This document shows positions 1 to 14,500 of a stretch of DNA of 64,000 nt, one piece after another; position 1 is the first letter of the stretch, and the number at the start of each line of letters is the position of its first letter. The position numbers and the translations under genes were made by a program. Source of the stretch: Megamerina dolium (taxonomy: Eukaryota; Arthropoda; Insecta; Diptera; Megamerinidae). The stretch is taken from the NCBI GenBank assembly GCA_963854835.1, contig OY978527.1, forward strand, positions 44,528,040 through 44,592,039, written 5' to 3'. The notes under the pieces were generated by a model. The model was not told the origin of the DNA, ran no database searches, and was given only the letters and a program-made list of their open reading frames with translations.

Positions 1-302
1 ACGAGGAATCAACACATTCGGGTCTTCGGCAACAATTTCACTTACAGCAGCGATATTTTCGGTGGTACGTGCGAAACGACGATGCACAGGCTTTACAATA
101 TCTGTAACCGATCCAGTCTCTTCATATTTCTTTACAATTTTGCCAATTGCTTGCGTAGGTGGACGATTATGTAAACCATAATCTCCTCTTAAAGCACGAT
201 ATGTGGCTGTGGCAGAATCACCATTTTTGTAGTAGGTTTTTACAATTTTAATGCCTTGTGCGATAGTTAAGCGATCCGTTTTCGCAAATGTCAGACTTTG
301 AA
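1..302 (-). mobile_element. Mariner/Tc1-type transposase N-terminal fragment, runs off window
   Basis: Read on the minus strand from 302 to 1, one frame is open to the window edge and gives about 100 residues that resemble the helix-turn-helix N-terminus of IS630/Tc1/mariner transposases. Visible landmarks are KIVKTYYKNGDSATATYRAL, then HNRPPTQAIGKIVKKYEETG, then RTTENIAAVSEIVAEDPNV; this arrangement (first helix-turn-helix, H-N-R-P, K-K-x-E-E-T-G-S-V, then N-I-A-A-V) is typical of the family. There is no in-frame ATG upstream. The frame meets a stop at about 322-324, and a TTTTTCAG acceptor-like sequence sits just before the homologous part. It may therefore be an internal exon of a domesticated gene, or a transposon copy that lost its start. 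The rest lies outside the window, so activity cannot be judged. Confidence 0.6.
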
Positions 303-303
303 C

Positions 304-3180
304 TGAAAAAGAAAGAAATTGTTATAACAACTCAGTTTGACAGATGTCGAATTCTAGCCCTATACTTTTGAAACCGCGAAATGGATAACCCTTTATATTG
401 TAAATATATGAAATCTTTTTTTTTCAAATACTTCTTCATATGAATGGTACTAAAAAACATATTTGTTTCTATAATCAAACAATAGTTTTAATTGACAGCA
501 ACCATATGAACATTCTTGGTAATTGATTGATTAAGCAAAACACCACGACAAATGCAGTACCTATATATGCTATTCTAGAAGAACTTCAATCCTTGCAAAG
601 AGCTACCACTATTTTATTGAAGTGTTCGATTTTGAGAAAATAATAAATCAAGTAACACTAACTATGTATCTACTTCATATTACATAAGAGTATTAAACGT
701 ATATTCATATTATTTTGTATTTTCTTGAACATATATGTGTACAGTATGGACATATATTGTAAACACTATGTACTATGTGTATGTGTATGCCAATGGACGC
801 ATCATGTGTTAAAGCCACTTCGAAAAACAGGTGCATTGACAGCATTAATTTCATGAAAGAATGCGAAATAATTGGACTCGACTCGTTGTGTAGTCGAATA
901 GTCGGAAGGTACATATTCGTTTACTTATAAGTATGTATAAAATTCAAGGTTGACCAGAGAATTTCAGCAAATGTCGCAGCAATTGTTGGTCAACTTTAGA
1001 TTTTAAGTTGAAATTTTTTCAAAGTAAAAACTGATTTTTCAATTTAAATTCAACATGCACTGGGACGTATATTATCGATTAATAATTATTTCGACTAAAT
1101 GATATATGTATGTATATATCGTACGCATCGTATGTATATATCGTTCACATGTGTGGAGAGCAAGAGTATATTCATATATGCACGTTTGTATGTACATGAG
1201 CAACTTTTGCAGCATAAATCCAAGTATTATGTAATAACAGCCACATACTTACACGTTGTTGATGGACTCAAAAATGTAAGAGTATGCACATACAAATAAA
1301 TAAAATACAGAAACAGTAACATCAATATTAACAACATCAGCAGTAGCAGCAGCAGTAGCAGCAGCAGCAGCACTGGCAATAACAAAAACAATTGATATAT
1401 TACAACACAGTTTACTCGAACTACTGTAAATATTTGTAACGATAGTTTTTATTGTTGTTGCTGTGGTGTTTTTTGTTTGTTTTTATTTTAAAAATATCTG
1501 ACAATAAAATTGTGTATACAAAGATATGTATTGAATGTGTATGTACTAACATAGTTAAATAGTTATGAGTAGTACATTAGAATGCCTTATGAAAATGTTT
1601 CTGTTGTTATCGACTCCAAAACGAATCTTGTTTTATTTTAACTAATAGTAACTAATAGTAACTAAAAGATTGTAACGTTTTTCATATTATATTGTTAAAT
1701 AAAATAATTGATTTTGCATAGAGCTATTAAATGTGTACTTACTCGATTGGTCATTACAATCGCAAATCGATTTTGGCCGCTCACAAAGCAATTTCCCGCC
1801 TATTTCTGCTATTCGCTCACTGGCGCCAGTTGATGGGTTCTTCATACCCTCGCCATTGAGTGGCATGAGTCCTTCTATCCTGCTATTCCTTTTATCAAAA
1901 AAATATTTTAGTACCCGGAAACTGAAAATTGGTACAACTTTGCCTTTTGAAGCACTTTAATGCACACACACACATAGATGTTCATATACAAGTGTATCAT
2001 TTCAGACATCGTCCACTTAGTAAAGAAAAAGAAGAAGCGGAACTAAGGGTACAATATATATATGCACACATCACACATATACGAGTATGTGCAGTACCTA
2101 CAAATATACCTATATCAATATATTGCAATTGTCGCTGATAGCAATTTTATTGCGATTATCAATTTACGCTCTAAGGCATATCTAATCGTTTGAATGGAAA
2201 ATACGATATGTCTTAGTGTATGTATGTATTTTTGCTACAAAAATATCTATGCTGTTTCAAGCAAAACATACATACACACATGTGTACCTCTAAAATACCA
2301 CCAATAATAGCAGTAGCGATTTTAACAACAATCCTAGCCAAAACAAAACTAAACAGCATTTGATTTAGTAATAACTAAACTAAATTCTGTTGCAAAGTTT
2401 CTTCATGACATACCATACATATATTGTTAAATAAATTTTTTTGTGCACACGCACATAGGTAAACACTTGCACAAGACACAATTGAAGTAGAATTCAACTA
2501 CTCGTAATTTGCCGTCAGCAAAAGAAGACAAATTTAGATAAATATTGTAAAAGCGATTTACTCTGTTAGTTGATATAAGTGACTGTTGCGTAGTTATTGC
2601 AAGTGTTGGATTAGAAATTGCAATAAAATGCAAGCAATTTAAAAATTTTATTTTAACTTTAGATAAAGCAAAATCAAATTGCCAAAGATTATAGCAAAAT
2701 AGATTTTCATTTAGCTTATGGAAAATAATACTTTGCAAGGCCTAATAAAAGGCTCTAAATAAAAGGCTCTAAGCTAAAAATGAAAAGCAATGAAGGAAAT
2801 CTCTAGTTTCCGAAAAGAACGAAATAATGCCGATTTACGCCAAAAAAAAAGTATCTAAACGCAAGTAGAAGTAAAACTTAATTTTATTGAAATGAAATAA
2901 CATTCAACGTTTTTCAAACCCTTTAGTCGAGTGTCTCTTCCGGCATTATTATACGAATATTTGGACAATATTGCTAGGAAATTATAAATAGATCGCTTAT
3001 ATGTCAAACATTTGTATGGCATATTATTAATAAGATATAATGGGTAATTTTTGGCCAACTGGTGGATAGCGCTTGAAAATTTCACGTTTCACATCAGGAG
3101 TTCGAACGACAATTGTCGCTTAATGTTTTGCTCTCTCCGAGAAAATGTTATTAAACTAATGTCGGATATTTAGTATTAGA
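304..3180. other. Non-coding, AT-rich intergenic DNA
   Basis: No reading frame here looks like a protein. The stretch holds short microsatellites, including an imperfect CAG/TAG trinucleotide run at about 1340-1372 and scattered TATG/CATA repeats. It may include upstream exons or introns of the chitinase gene that starts further right, but none could be recognised. Confidence 0.5.
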
Positions 3181-3194
3181 ATTAGAATTAGTAT

Positions 3195-3545
3195 AAAAAA
3201 AATAAATAAATATCTGGCACTTAAAACCCCAAAGGGCTCATTGGCCGAGCTTCTTTTCCATTACTGTTGTGCGTCTTAAAATTTAGACAGTATTACAAGG
3301 GACCTACTTATTTTAACTGGTTCCGAACGGCAGAACACTTGTGACATCACTTTTTCTGAGCTTTGTCACAGAGTTCTTTTAGAAGCTTTTTCATGGAAAG
3401 TTGTTACTGTCGGAAGAATTGCCAATTGCTTGCCGACAGGTGGGTACCGTTAAATAAAATAAATTTGTTATGCATCAGCCGGGGATTGAACCGCGACCTA
3501 CAGATCAGAAGGCGAACACACTAACCACTGAACTACGGCACCCAC
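3195..3545 (-). mobile_element. tRNA-derived SINE, copy 1, with target-site duplication
   Basis: On the minus strand the element begins with a tRNA-like head (about 3545 to 3470). It carries a pol III A box (TAGTTCAGTGGTTAG) and B box (GGTTCAATCCCC) in tRNA-like spacing, followed by a body of about 250 bases and a T/A-rich tail (TTTATTTATTTTTTT). The 14-base sequence ATTAGAATTAGTAT occurs at 3181-3194 and 3546-3559 on either side, as expected of retroposition. The body matches the copy at about 29933-30200 and the shorter copy at 52614-52775. It has no coding capacity and would depend on a LINE for movement. Confidence 0.8.
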
Positions 3546-3560
3546 ATTAGAATTAGTATT

Positions 3561-6500
3561 ATAATTATTAAAAAACTCGACTCGAATTACATAGCACAAC
3601 ATACACTCTGGAGAATATCCAATGATAAAAAAATAGTGAATATATTTTTGGATATCTGTCTCTACTATTACATCTCAACAATCATAGCCTATAATAATAA
3701 TACTTTTTGATTTTCTTTGAAGTTCACTTTCAGAACTCCGCCGCCGTATTCGTCGGACTTAAATATTGAAAATTCTACACCAATTGGAATATTACTGTCT
3801 TCAACAATATTAATAAGAATTCATAGCACCCTCTTTCGAATGGAAACATTTTTTTTTTTACATAAATTTGTTTCTATTCGAACTAATAGCCGGCTCCAAT
3901 TCCAAACTTCATCACTAAGTTTACTATTTTTAATGACAACGACAATGTATCATACATACTTATACAACTCCATCTGCTACGACAAAATCTATTTATTTGG
4001 TTATAACCACATCCATATTATAGCAATATTACAAAATTTTACACTTTACTCGCTTATTAAGAACGTCGAATGTGATATGTATTAAATCAGATATGTTATG
4101 TAGTCGTGTATAATCATATATCTTTGTAGAGATGTCTAATAAAACACTAGTTTAACTATGCCGGTTAAGCTTTATGCATGTCATATATAATTTGAATTTA
4201 TGATGGTTTAATGATTTTCATTCAAAACTAGTTCAATAGGTAATTTCATTTAAGACTCTAACTAAAATATATATTTATTTAATGAGTGCAAATTAAATGA
4301 CCTAATATTCACATAAAATTATTGTATATATTTATATATATATAAGTTATTGTGCTCCCTCAAGCACATCGTGAGTGTTGTTTATCTCTAAAAATAAGAG
4401 TAATGCAAAATAACCCAATACATCTCAATTTCCAATTTAAACAGAGCATTGAGAATTGATGTTGGTTACATAATAGCAAAGTTATAGGATATCATGACTA
4501 TATTGCTTAGAATTTGCTCCAGATAAATAATGAACGTAATGTTTATATTGCCTCGCATTATTGTGTAGGGTCAGAAAACTCAACGCCGTATGCTTCAATT
4601 TAGGAACCACGCTTACATATTCAAGTATTCATAGCGGAAATATGCTCTAGGTAGATTTACATACATTTACGTAGATATAAAACAATTACCTAGTAACTAT
4701 TATGGTTATATGGGTGTTGGTAAAATTAGGTAAACTAAAATAGCGAAAGAGAAAACTAAAAATATAAATATAAGGCTACGAAATTATAATTACAACAAAA
4801 GCAAAAATAAATTGTAAAAATTAAACCAACAATAAAACGTGATATCCAACGAAAACGATATGAACGATGACGAAGCACTAAACCGGATATAATTGTACAA
4901 AAATCCCAATACTAGAATAATCGAAATCGAAAACAGAACTCATAGTATACGAAATAAAAAATATGTAGGCTAGATTTAAGAATAATTCATTTTAATGCTT
5001 TTATTCATAATCACCAAAAAGAGCTGTTTATAAGAAAAAAATTACAAGTAACCACAAAGTTATAGTACAACACATACATATGTATGTATCATACATACTC
5101 GTATATTGAAACTTATGACATCAACCGCAACAAAAACTCCCGAAAAAGGTAAAAACGTGTTTTAAAATGTGTTTCAAAAAAAAAAACAGAAATACACAAA
5201 TTCCTCTTCAATGAAGCACAGTTATATGCAAATTTATTTGTATTTTTTTCATACATATATATTTGTATGTACATATGTGCTCGAATGCTGGTACTCACAC
5301 ATATATCCGAATGCTTTTACTGCCATAACTTGCGTGTACTATGTACTGCTGTATGAGCTAGGTAATTACGCGTGTATAAAAACGCATGCGCACACTTTAT
5401 ATCACATACGTAACATACATGTATGATAGTGGCGACAATCATAACCAGCAGCAACAACAAATTATAAACATACTAATACATATAATGGGTGCAAATATTT
5501 ATGTAATACGTAGGTATGTAGGTATGTATATATACTTTGTGTAATACAACAACAACAACAAATAAATGAATGACTCGGTACACAACAAAGGCTTATTGAT
5601 TAGACTGTCGTTGTCAGTAATTGCTGGCACACTTTATATTAAGTACCTTCATATACACTTACAAATTTTTATTTATATTTTTTTATTATTTTATTTTACT
5701 TTAATTTGGTTTTTTTTTAATATTACTTTAATATTATTGAACATATTTTGCAATTGGTATTACCAGTTTTGAAAAATTTGATATAAAAATAATTGCCACT
5801 ACTCCTTTTATATGTACCTACCTAAACATAGAAATTTTCTTAAAGTCCTAATACTTTTCCACAAATATTTCAATAAATTTAAATCCTTAATTTTAAAATT
5901 AAAGTACTAAAGTATACAACTAATCTACAGATGTAAACATTAAATGTTAATATGAAAAACCACTTTAAAGAAACTTATTTAAAATACCAAACTGGTTTCT
6001 TGTAAAAACAACCGTTACATACTCGCATACACTTAATTGTTATGTGTGTTGGCAAATTATGTAAGCTAGCGCTTTTGATTTCATCTACTCTGATGACCTT
6101 GATAGGAAACGATGTTATTAATTATGTGATGAATATTTTCTTTAATAATATCTATACATAGAAATATGTAAATAAACCTATACAGTTTTTATTGTTTAAT
6201 TTCCATTGTCTTTTAAATTTTGCTATATGAAGAAAAGAGTTTTCATTCATATTCATGTTTTAATGTCAATGTTAGTCATATGCATGTATTATAATTTTAT
6301 GTAAATTCTACAACATTTCAATAAAATTGAGTGTTTTATCACAAAATGATTTCTTTGTATTTGTGTAAATAAGTTTACCTGATTCGATGTGACATGTGTT
6401 GTAATGCTTTTTAAAACAGTAAACATAATTGATGTCTATCTTTTACACTACCTACCCAACTAATTACTGAATGCAATGCAATTAAATGATAATAATGTGA

Positions 6501-8512
6501 AAATTTATAATGTATACCATAGCTCAGTGGTTAGTGCGTTCATCTCGTTCCTTCGAAGCCTCTCATAATCATATATTTATTTTGAATATGAGAATTTAAG
6601 AAGAATAAATTCATCATGATGTGAAATAAGAAAATTCCTTTATAATGCCTAAACACAAATGAGTATAGGCTTTATATAGGCATTATAAAGGATGTTCAAA
6701 GTTTTCCAATGAATAGTTCAGGATTTCATCATTTTATGAAATAAGTTACTTTAAGTTAAGTTACCGTACAGAAAACCTACTGTGTTGCACAGTTAGCATT
6801 AAATACCGATTTAGCACCATAGTTCTAATATATACGACCGTATATCCAACTAGATTCATCCATCTTCCCAATAACCTCATTAGAACAGTAGCTGCTATCA
6901 TAAGGAGACATGAGTCCTTAACGATTATCGATTCGGTCCCTAATAATAAGATCTAGTTTACTACAAAATGAGAGTGACTTCATCCCATACAGTTTTCTTC
7001 TTATACCAACTTAGAGTTTATAGTGTCACTCACAACTGGACAACTTTTATTAGTCGACAAGCCTCTCTATTTGCCAGAACTTCTATCTAAAAAGTCGTGG
7101 CCACAGTAAATGATCGAATTGAATATTTTATGTCCTCACATGACAAGAATACCCATGGGTCTAGCCCACAGTTCACTTTGAAATCATCGATATAATTGGA
7201 GATCTAATATTTCATTTGAAACAGTGTCTAGTTTCTTACTGTATCGGTATGTGTATTCCGGCCAGCAATCGACTGCGTAAAGCTCTTACCTAAATCTGGC
7301 CACCAAACGATTTCTTCGTATGCTAGGTTAGGTTATGTGGCTGCCCTATCTCTGAGAGGACACACTTAGTCCTGAAAGGCCCATTGTGATACCACCGAGC
7401 GCTTTTCTTCCAATACTGTTGTGCGTGTTAAATTTGGACAGCATTAAAAGCATTATTAAAACCCCTAAATAATAATAACAGAGTGAAGACTGAAAGTTTG
7501 GTTCTAGTGGTGAAAAATATCAATGCAGTTTTTTCCGGGGTTACAGCACACTCCGCAGTTTATGGCCTAAATGCTTAGCTTAAGCAGGGCCCTCTTCATA
7601 ATATCGTTAAATAGATCAGGGAGCATCCCTCACACTATTATTACCATGTCTTCCACATATGACACCGTTTTCACTCCCATTATGTTTACTTAGTTAGGTA
7701 CTACCTATACATGGAACTAATGCGGCACAAAAATTTTTCACAACCGTGAAAAGAGTGTAATTTGATTATCAAAAATGACAGCTTATTTCCATTACATTGC
7801 GAAAAGTAAGTTTATTTTGTTTTTCAAGAAAATAAACTGAACTATACTTTAAAATAACGCTTAGCTCTCTTGTACTTGTTTTGTTTAGCTTGACCTATGC
7901 TAATATTTCACTATCAATATTCGATGTCAATTGTATTTCTGTTTTCTGCTCTCTCGTCAATATTCGATTGATGCTCCTCTATTTCACTATAAAATGTTTG
8001 AGGCAACGTATACCTTTGGATGTGCCCGGGCAACCCATTAAAGTGATGAAGGTTCATTTCATCAGTGATTTGCTCACTCCTCTCTTTTTCTCAATGTTCA
8101 TTCCTCAACACAATAACAACTTCATTCGTTTAACAGCACATATTAACAATGAAATATGGACATTACACTTCCTTAAAAAATATACAAATTATGTATGTAT
8201 GTATTGTATGTATTTCTTGTATAATAATTTGCTGCGGTAATATGTAATTTCCCAGCCTTTTGTTTTTGTTTTTTTCCCAAATACAACAACACAATGATTC
8301 GTCACGTCGCGTTTTACCTAATTCGACTGATTCGTTTCTGAGAGAGCTCTAAGCACTCATGAAAACTAGATGTGCAACGTAATATTTGTGCCCTTCGAAA
8401 TAATTAATATAAATTAAGTATAAAAATATACTTGCATTCTTGTTTCAAATTTTTAGTACAAAATTTAAATATTATATTAATTTTTAATTTTTTTTTTACT
8501 ATTTCTTTATAG
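3561..8512. other. Non-coding DNA upstream of the recognised Cht6 exons
   Basis: No convincing exon was found. Noted inside: a tRNA-like A-box fragment at about 6523-6550 without a B box; a perfect 16-bp inverted repeat at 6636-6692; and a dispersed-repeat fragment at about 7325-7460 that shares the phrase TACTGTTGTGCGT with the SINE tail region. The Cht6 initiation exon should lie here or further left, because the first recognised Cht6 exon begins in mid-frame after an acceptor. Confidence 0.5.
6636..6692. repeat. Perfect 16-bp inverted repeat (hairpin)
   Basis: TCCTTTATAATGCCTA at 6636-6651 is the exact reverse complement of 6677-6692, with a 25-base loop. A looser direct repeat (TGAAATAAG-type) flanks it. 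No gene is associated, and it may be the relic of a small foldback element. Confidence 0.6.
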
Positions 8513-8573
8513 CTTCCACGCGGAGCGGTTTGGCCAGCCCTCTTCTTAATATGTGCGGTGCTTTTTTTTAATG
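8513..8573 (+). CDS. Cht6: Cht6 exon: signal peptide segment
   Basis: The exon follows a T-rich acceptor ending in TATAG and reads LPRGAVWPALFLICAVLFFN, a hydrophobic core typical of a signal peptide. It ends with one base (G) before a GTCAGT donor. This joins the AA of the next exon to give Glu and the sequence VRSEGRVVCYYTNWS. The Met must come from an earlier exon. Confidence 0.75.
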
Positions 8574-11500
8574 GTCAGTTAATATTTTTATTTTAATATT
8601 GAAATCTATGTAAAAATCTAACCCTTTTATGAATTGATTGTTTTTTTATTGAATCTTCCCACGTGTGTAGAAGTCCGTTCAGAGGGAAGAGTCGTTTGTT
8701 ACTACACTAATTGGAGTGTGTATCGACCTGGTACAGCGAAATACAATCCACAGAATATAAATCCGTATCTGTGTACACATTTAGTGTATGCATTCGGTGG
8801 ATTCACAAAAGATAATCAAATGAAACCATTTGACAAATATCAGGATATCGAACAAGGTAATGCAAAAACAATTTCTGATTTATCTTATGCGTATATGCGC
8901 TACAAATTTATATCATCGAATAGGTGGTTATGCAAAATTTACTGGTCTTAAAACGTACAATAAACAATTGAAAACAATGATTGCCATTGGTGGCTGGAAT
9001 GAGGCTTCATCTCGCTTCTCACCACTGGTGGCCAATGCTGAACGACGTCAGAAATTTATTAAAAATATTTTGAAATTCCTTCGGCAAAATCATTTTGATG
9101 GTATCGATTTGGATTGGGAATATCCGGCACATCGTGAGGGTGGAAAATCTCGTGACCGTGATAATTATGCACAATTCGTGCAAGAACTACGAGCTGAATT
9201 TGAACGCGAAGCTGAAAAAACGGGACGTCCGCGTCTATTATTGACTATGGCCGTTCCAGCAGGTATTGAATACATTGAGAAGGGTTATGATATTCCAAAA
9301 TTGAACAAGTATTTGGATTGGTTTAATCTGCTGACTTACGATTTCCATTCATCACACGAGCCATCGGCAAATCATCATGCACCATTATATTCATTAGAAG
9401 AAGAGTCCGAGTATAATTTCGATGTTGAATTGAATATTGTAAGTTTTTTAGTACAATGAAGTGGCCCTTAGCTCCATGAAGAATAGTTTCTTTAGTAATT
9501 CAAAGGGCCATTCTGCCCTTTGCATTAGAGAAATAAAAACGGTTAAGTCATTAGCTAAGGACCACTCTTATTTACATACATACAAGAACTTGTGTAAATC
9601 AAAAATCTTTTTTTTTATTAGGACTATGCAGTCAAATTCTATTTAAAAGCTGGTGCTGATCGTGATAAGCTAGTACTGGGTATTCCTACCTATGGTCGTT
9701 CCTATACTTTAATTAATGAGGAGAGCACAGATATTGGCGCACCGTCTGAAGGTCCTGGTGAGAAAGGCGACGCTACAAGAGAAGAGGGTTACTTAGCCTA
9801 CTATGAGGTAAAAGAACTTAAGAAATGTGAAGATTATGTTTGCATTATACAATTGTTTTCTTTATGCTCATGCAGATTTGTCAGAACATCAAAGAAGACC
9901 CAGAATGGACAGTAGTTCATCCTAATCCTAACGCTATGGGACCTTACGCTTATCGTCGAAATCAATGGGTAGGATATGACGATGAAGACATAGTACGTAA
10001 GAAGGCACAATATGTCGTTGAAAACGGTTTGGGTGGCATCATGTTTTGGGCAATTGATAATGATGATTTTCGTGGTACATGTACTGGTAAACCATATCCT
10101 TTGATAGAAGCTGCAAAAGAAGCAATGTTGGAGAACTTAGGGTATTATTTTTTCTGAAATACTATAAGAGAAACTGAGAAAAATTATAATCTTTATATTT
10201 TATATTCTTCTTTCAGACTCGGTATCAATGAAGTTTCGAAACCTAGCTCTCCTAAGAAACCTCTAAGGTCCAGAAGTCGCGAAAATACATCTTCAACACG
10301 TAATCGTATTGCTAATGAGAAACCAGAAAAGGAGATTACGCGCAAACGTACCCAAGCAAGTACAACAACACCGCCAAGCACCACATTTAAACTCACTGAA
10401 GCAGAAGGATCATCTCTATATATCGGTGGTCGCACCACTCCACCCCCGCCAACCACTCCTGATCCAGGCGTTGGTAGGATTTAAAAATGCGTTCATTTTC
10501 TTAATATTCTTGAAACTATATTTGTTCTATATGTTCTATACTTCTTTGTGGTTAATGTAGATTTTAAATGTGAAGAAGAAGGCTTCTTTCAACATCCACG
10601 AGATTGCAAAAAATATTATTGGTGTTTGGATAGCGGACCATCTGGTTTAGGAATAGTTGGGCATCAATTTACTTGTCCATCTGGTCTCTACTTTAATCCG
10701 GCTGCAGATTCTTGCGATTTCGCACGCAATGTACCTTGCAAAACGCAAAAGTAAATTGAAAATACCTATTCAATATAAATTGTATCAAATAATATGTGCA
10801 TATATTTTACATTTACGTAGATCAACAACTGCTTCTCCTGGTAAAACTACAAGCACCACAACAGCTCGTCCGACTAATGCACCGAACAGAATTACAGCTG
10901 CTACCTCTCGCACCTCTTTCTTTAGAACGACTACGACTAGTACCACTACTGCCTCACCAGAAGATGATGAAGAATATGAGGATGATCATGAAACTGCGGC
11001 TCATAGTAAAGAAAGGGATCCAGAAGAGGATCCACAAGTTATTAAAGAACTTATCGAATTAATACGTAAAGTAGGTGGCATCGAAGAGCTGGAAAAACAC
11101 TTCTTACACAAGGAAGATGGCAGCATTGCTTTCAAGGAAACTCAATCCGGTTCGGATGCATCGACAACACCATCTTCCATAAGTAAAACACTCTATGACA
11201 AGGTTCTAAGTCGACCAGGCACTTATAAGTCATTCCGAAATCGTCTAACGTCATCATCGCTATATCGTAGTACCGGCCAAACTAAACCTAAACAAAATAC
11301 GCAAGAAGAAGAAGACGATCTGGCAGAGGAGGAACAAAGCAAAACAGCTAGCTCGGGTTCCTCAAAATATTCGTCTGTTGTGCGTGGCAATAGCAGACAA
11401 GGTCCACAGAATGAAGGTTTGGAAAAATTAGCTGAATTTGATGGATTCCTCAAAGAAAAGAAACAATATGTAACGATAAACCGAAACAAAGGATCAACTA

Positions 11501-14500
11501 AAGTGCATGATAAGGAAGATGCTGAAGACGAATATGAAGAGGTGGAAGAAGAAGCTGAAGATAAATCTAAAACGACAAGAAGACCGGTCGGAGGAGCTAC
11601 ACCATCCTATAGCAGTATAAGGAGAAGCCGGCCAACAACAACCAAACCAGACGAGGTCGAAACTGAGGAAGACAGTAAACTCGAAAAGGAAAGCGATAAA
11701 AAGGGCAAAATAGGCGTTGAGAAGAAAACGTACACGCCATTAAGCAGAAATCGCGGAAGAATTACTACTGAAAAACCTGAAGCAGATGAGATCGTGTCAA
11801 CAAATAAGTAAGCTTCGTCAACTATTGTGTGGTATAATTGTGTCAAACACGAAATTTGCATTGTCTTACAGATATAAATACTTAGAACGAACACGTCCCA
11901 CAAAAACCATAAACAGATCGGATCAACTAGAAGACACCACAAGCAGCCCTGACGGCGATGACGGTGAGGAGGAGGAGGAGGAGGACAAGCCAAATGTTAC
12001 GGTACATGAAAAGGATGCTAAAGATTCTACACACAATTCACAAACCACAACACGTATCTACGCGACCATAAACCGCAGAACTACAACACAAGAAACTCCA
12101 ACAACTAGCACCAACAACCCCACTGAAACGTCAACAATTAAAACCGATACATTAGCAAACGAAACTCCTGAACCACTCACAACATCTACTAACCCGAATC
12201 AAAATTCCGCTACCACTACCACACCATCAACTCCCATCACATCCACCATTACTCTCATAACCGAAAATGATGATGATGATGACTCATCATCAGAATCCTT
12301 AACGACAACCATTAGTCCTAATGATATAGCTTCCTCTAACATAAACTCAAAGGAGTCCTCCTCAGTCCTTTCCCTTGACAGTAATTCTCTGATAGGCGAA
12401 TCACCGGCAGAAACTGAGACTAACTCTAGTCTACACAAAATAGACCAGAATGCTGCCGATAATTTCAATAGTAGTAATGAAGCAACGACTACAACGACTA
12501 CTGCCCAGACATCGACCAAAACGCTAATCGGCACAACTGACTCTGACCATTCATCAGACGAGGTAACGAATATAAGTAGTAATAATAGTGATAAGAGTAT
12601 ATCAAAGACACAATATAAATACACAACAAGAACCAGAAATTTAACATCCACCAACACCAATACAGCGAAAGATATCGATACTAATAAGATATCTACCTCA
12701 ACCAACACAATTACCAATACGAGTGAACATACACAAACTAGTCTTAATGATGATGATAGTAGCAATAATTTAAGTAATCATAATAATAGTATTAGAGGTA
12801 ATAGTTTTAAATATTCTGGTGGTAGAAGACAACAACAGCAACAAAAACAACAACAACAACAACTAAATCAATTACATAATCGTAAATCCCAAATCCAACA
12901 GACCGCTACTCGTACTACTACCGAGTCAATTCCCACTAATGAATTCCTGGGAACCGTATCTAGTCCAAGACCATTTGGTTTCCCTAGACGTCGTACGCGT
13001 CCAACTGCTAGTTCGACAACAACATCAACACCAACAGCGACAGAAGAAATCAAAAATAACAATTCGAACGAACATGAAGAAGATGAAGGAATTGGTTCAA
13101 ACGTACTAACAAAGAAAATTTCTACTACGCTAAATTCGGTGAATAAGGTGAGTTCCGAAGTACAAAAGAAAAAAGAAGATGTTGATGAAGAGGAATTTAG
13201 AAACAAGATAACGGGCACTACGAACACCCAAAATGAAACCCAAACGCATGTTGTAGAAGTAGTTGATAACAACAATTCTAGTTTAAGGCATGTTGTAGGT
13301 AGTGAACTTAGTAATTTAAGTAGCCGGGACAAAACGAAAAAGATCGATTCTATTAAGGAATCAAATACCGCAGATAAAGTAGCACATATTAATACATTGG
13401 CTATCGATAGCAAAGACAAAAAGTTTAGTAAGAAGGATGATAGTTTGTTACACTCCAGCCCCAAATATCGTGGCAAAAATTTTGAAGCTCACTCCGAAGA
13501 AAATGATATATCAAAGGAACACCTTGGCGCAGGGAAATTCAGAAGTCGTGGTTTAAAAACGGTTGCTGTGGATACGGAGACCAGTAATGAAAACTCCTTA
13601 AGCGAAGATCATGACATTAAGCTATTGGAACCCTATGACTTAGTCGATAATGATACCAAAACAGAAGTTCAACAATTCGTGACAAAAAATGAAAACAATG
13701 GTACCACCACCACCACTACTACCACCACGACTACTACAACCACGACGTATACTCTCGTAAATGGGGTCAACGTTAGTCACGTAGAACCGGCGGTCGCAAA
13801 TGAAACTAATGAATATAGTGAAAACCAATCAATAATTGACAATGCTAGTGGAAATTCTTCAGAAGCAAATAGTTCCACAAAATCGGAAAATACAATTGAA
13901 AACAATGAAAATGCTAAGACGTCTAATACAAATGATATCGAATCTAATCAATCCATCAACACCACAATTATTGAAGATGAGGCAACCGATGACGGTACTC
14001 AAAGGATCACAGAATATAAAGTATTCACCAAGGACGGCAGCGTTGTCGATAATAAGATTGAAGAAACTGAAAGTAGTAGCAATTCTACAAATGGAAGTAT
14101 TCTAACAACTACCAAAAATGAAACACAAACTGTGGAAGAGGCTGACGGAACTGTGCGACAAACAACAAGATATCAAACTGTTACCAGAGACAATAAGGTA
14201 CTCGGTGAGGTCGGAGTAGACCAACAAAATGGACAAATAATTACTCACTCACACGCAGACGTAGATGGCGAAACAAAAAATCGCAAAGCAATTGAATACC
14301 AAAATACATCTGTCCTCAACGGAACTGAAAGGAATGACACTTCTATTGCATCAAATAGAAAGCTGGCGATAGTTGAAGAAAATGTTGCATCCATTTTTGA
14401 AACTGGTAATGATACTGAAGAGTCAAAAACAGCAGAAGAAGAAAATATTAGTAAATTAGAAAATGAACAAAATGGAAATACCGCCAACACAATAAATTAT

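Noticed and set aside
1343..1372. Coding poly-Ser/Gln exon from the CAG/TAG repeat
   Set aside because: Interspersed TAG codons and the absence of a surrounding frame show a plain microsatellite.
6523..6560. A tRNA gene at about 6523 (TAGCTCAGTGGTTAGTGCG)
   Set aside because: Only an A-box-like half is present; there is no B box, acceptor pairing or full cloverleaf. It is probably a SINE fragment.
12199..12765. Long minus-strand reading frames opposite the giant Cht6 exons (for example 12199-12765 and 12868-13476)
   Set aside because: They are hydrophobic or Val/Ser-rich shadows of the Thr/Asp/Glu-rich sense frame and show no family features.
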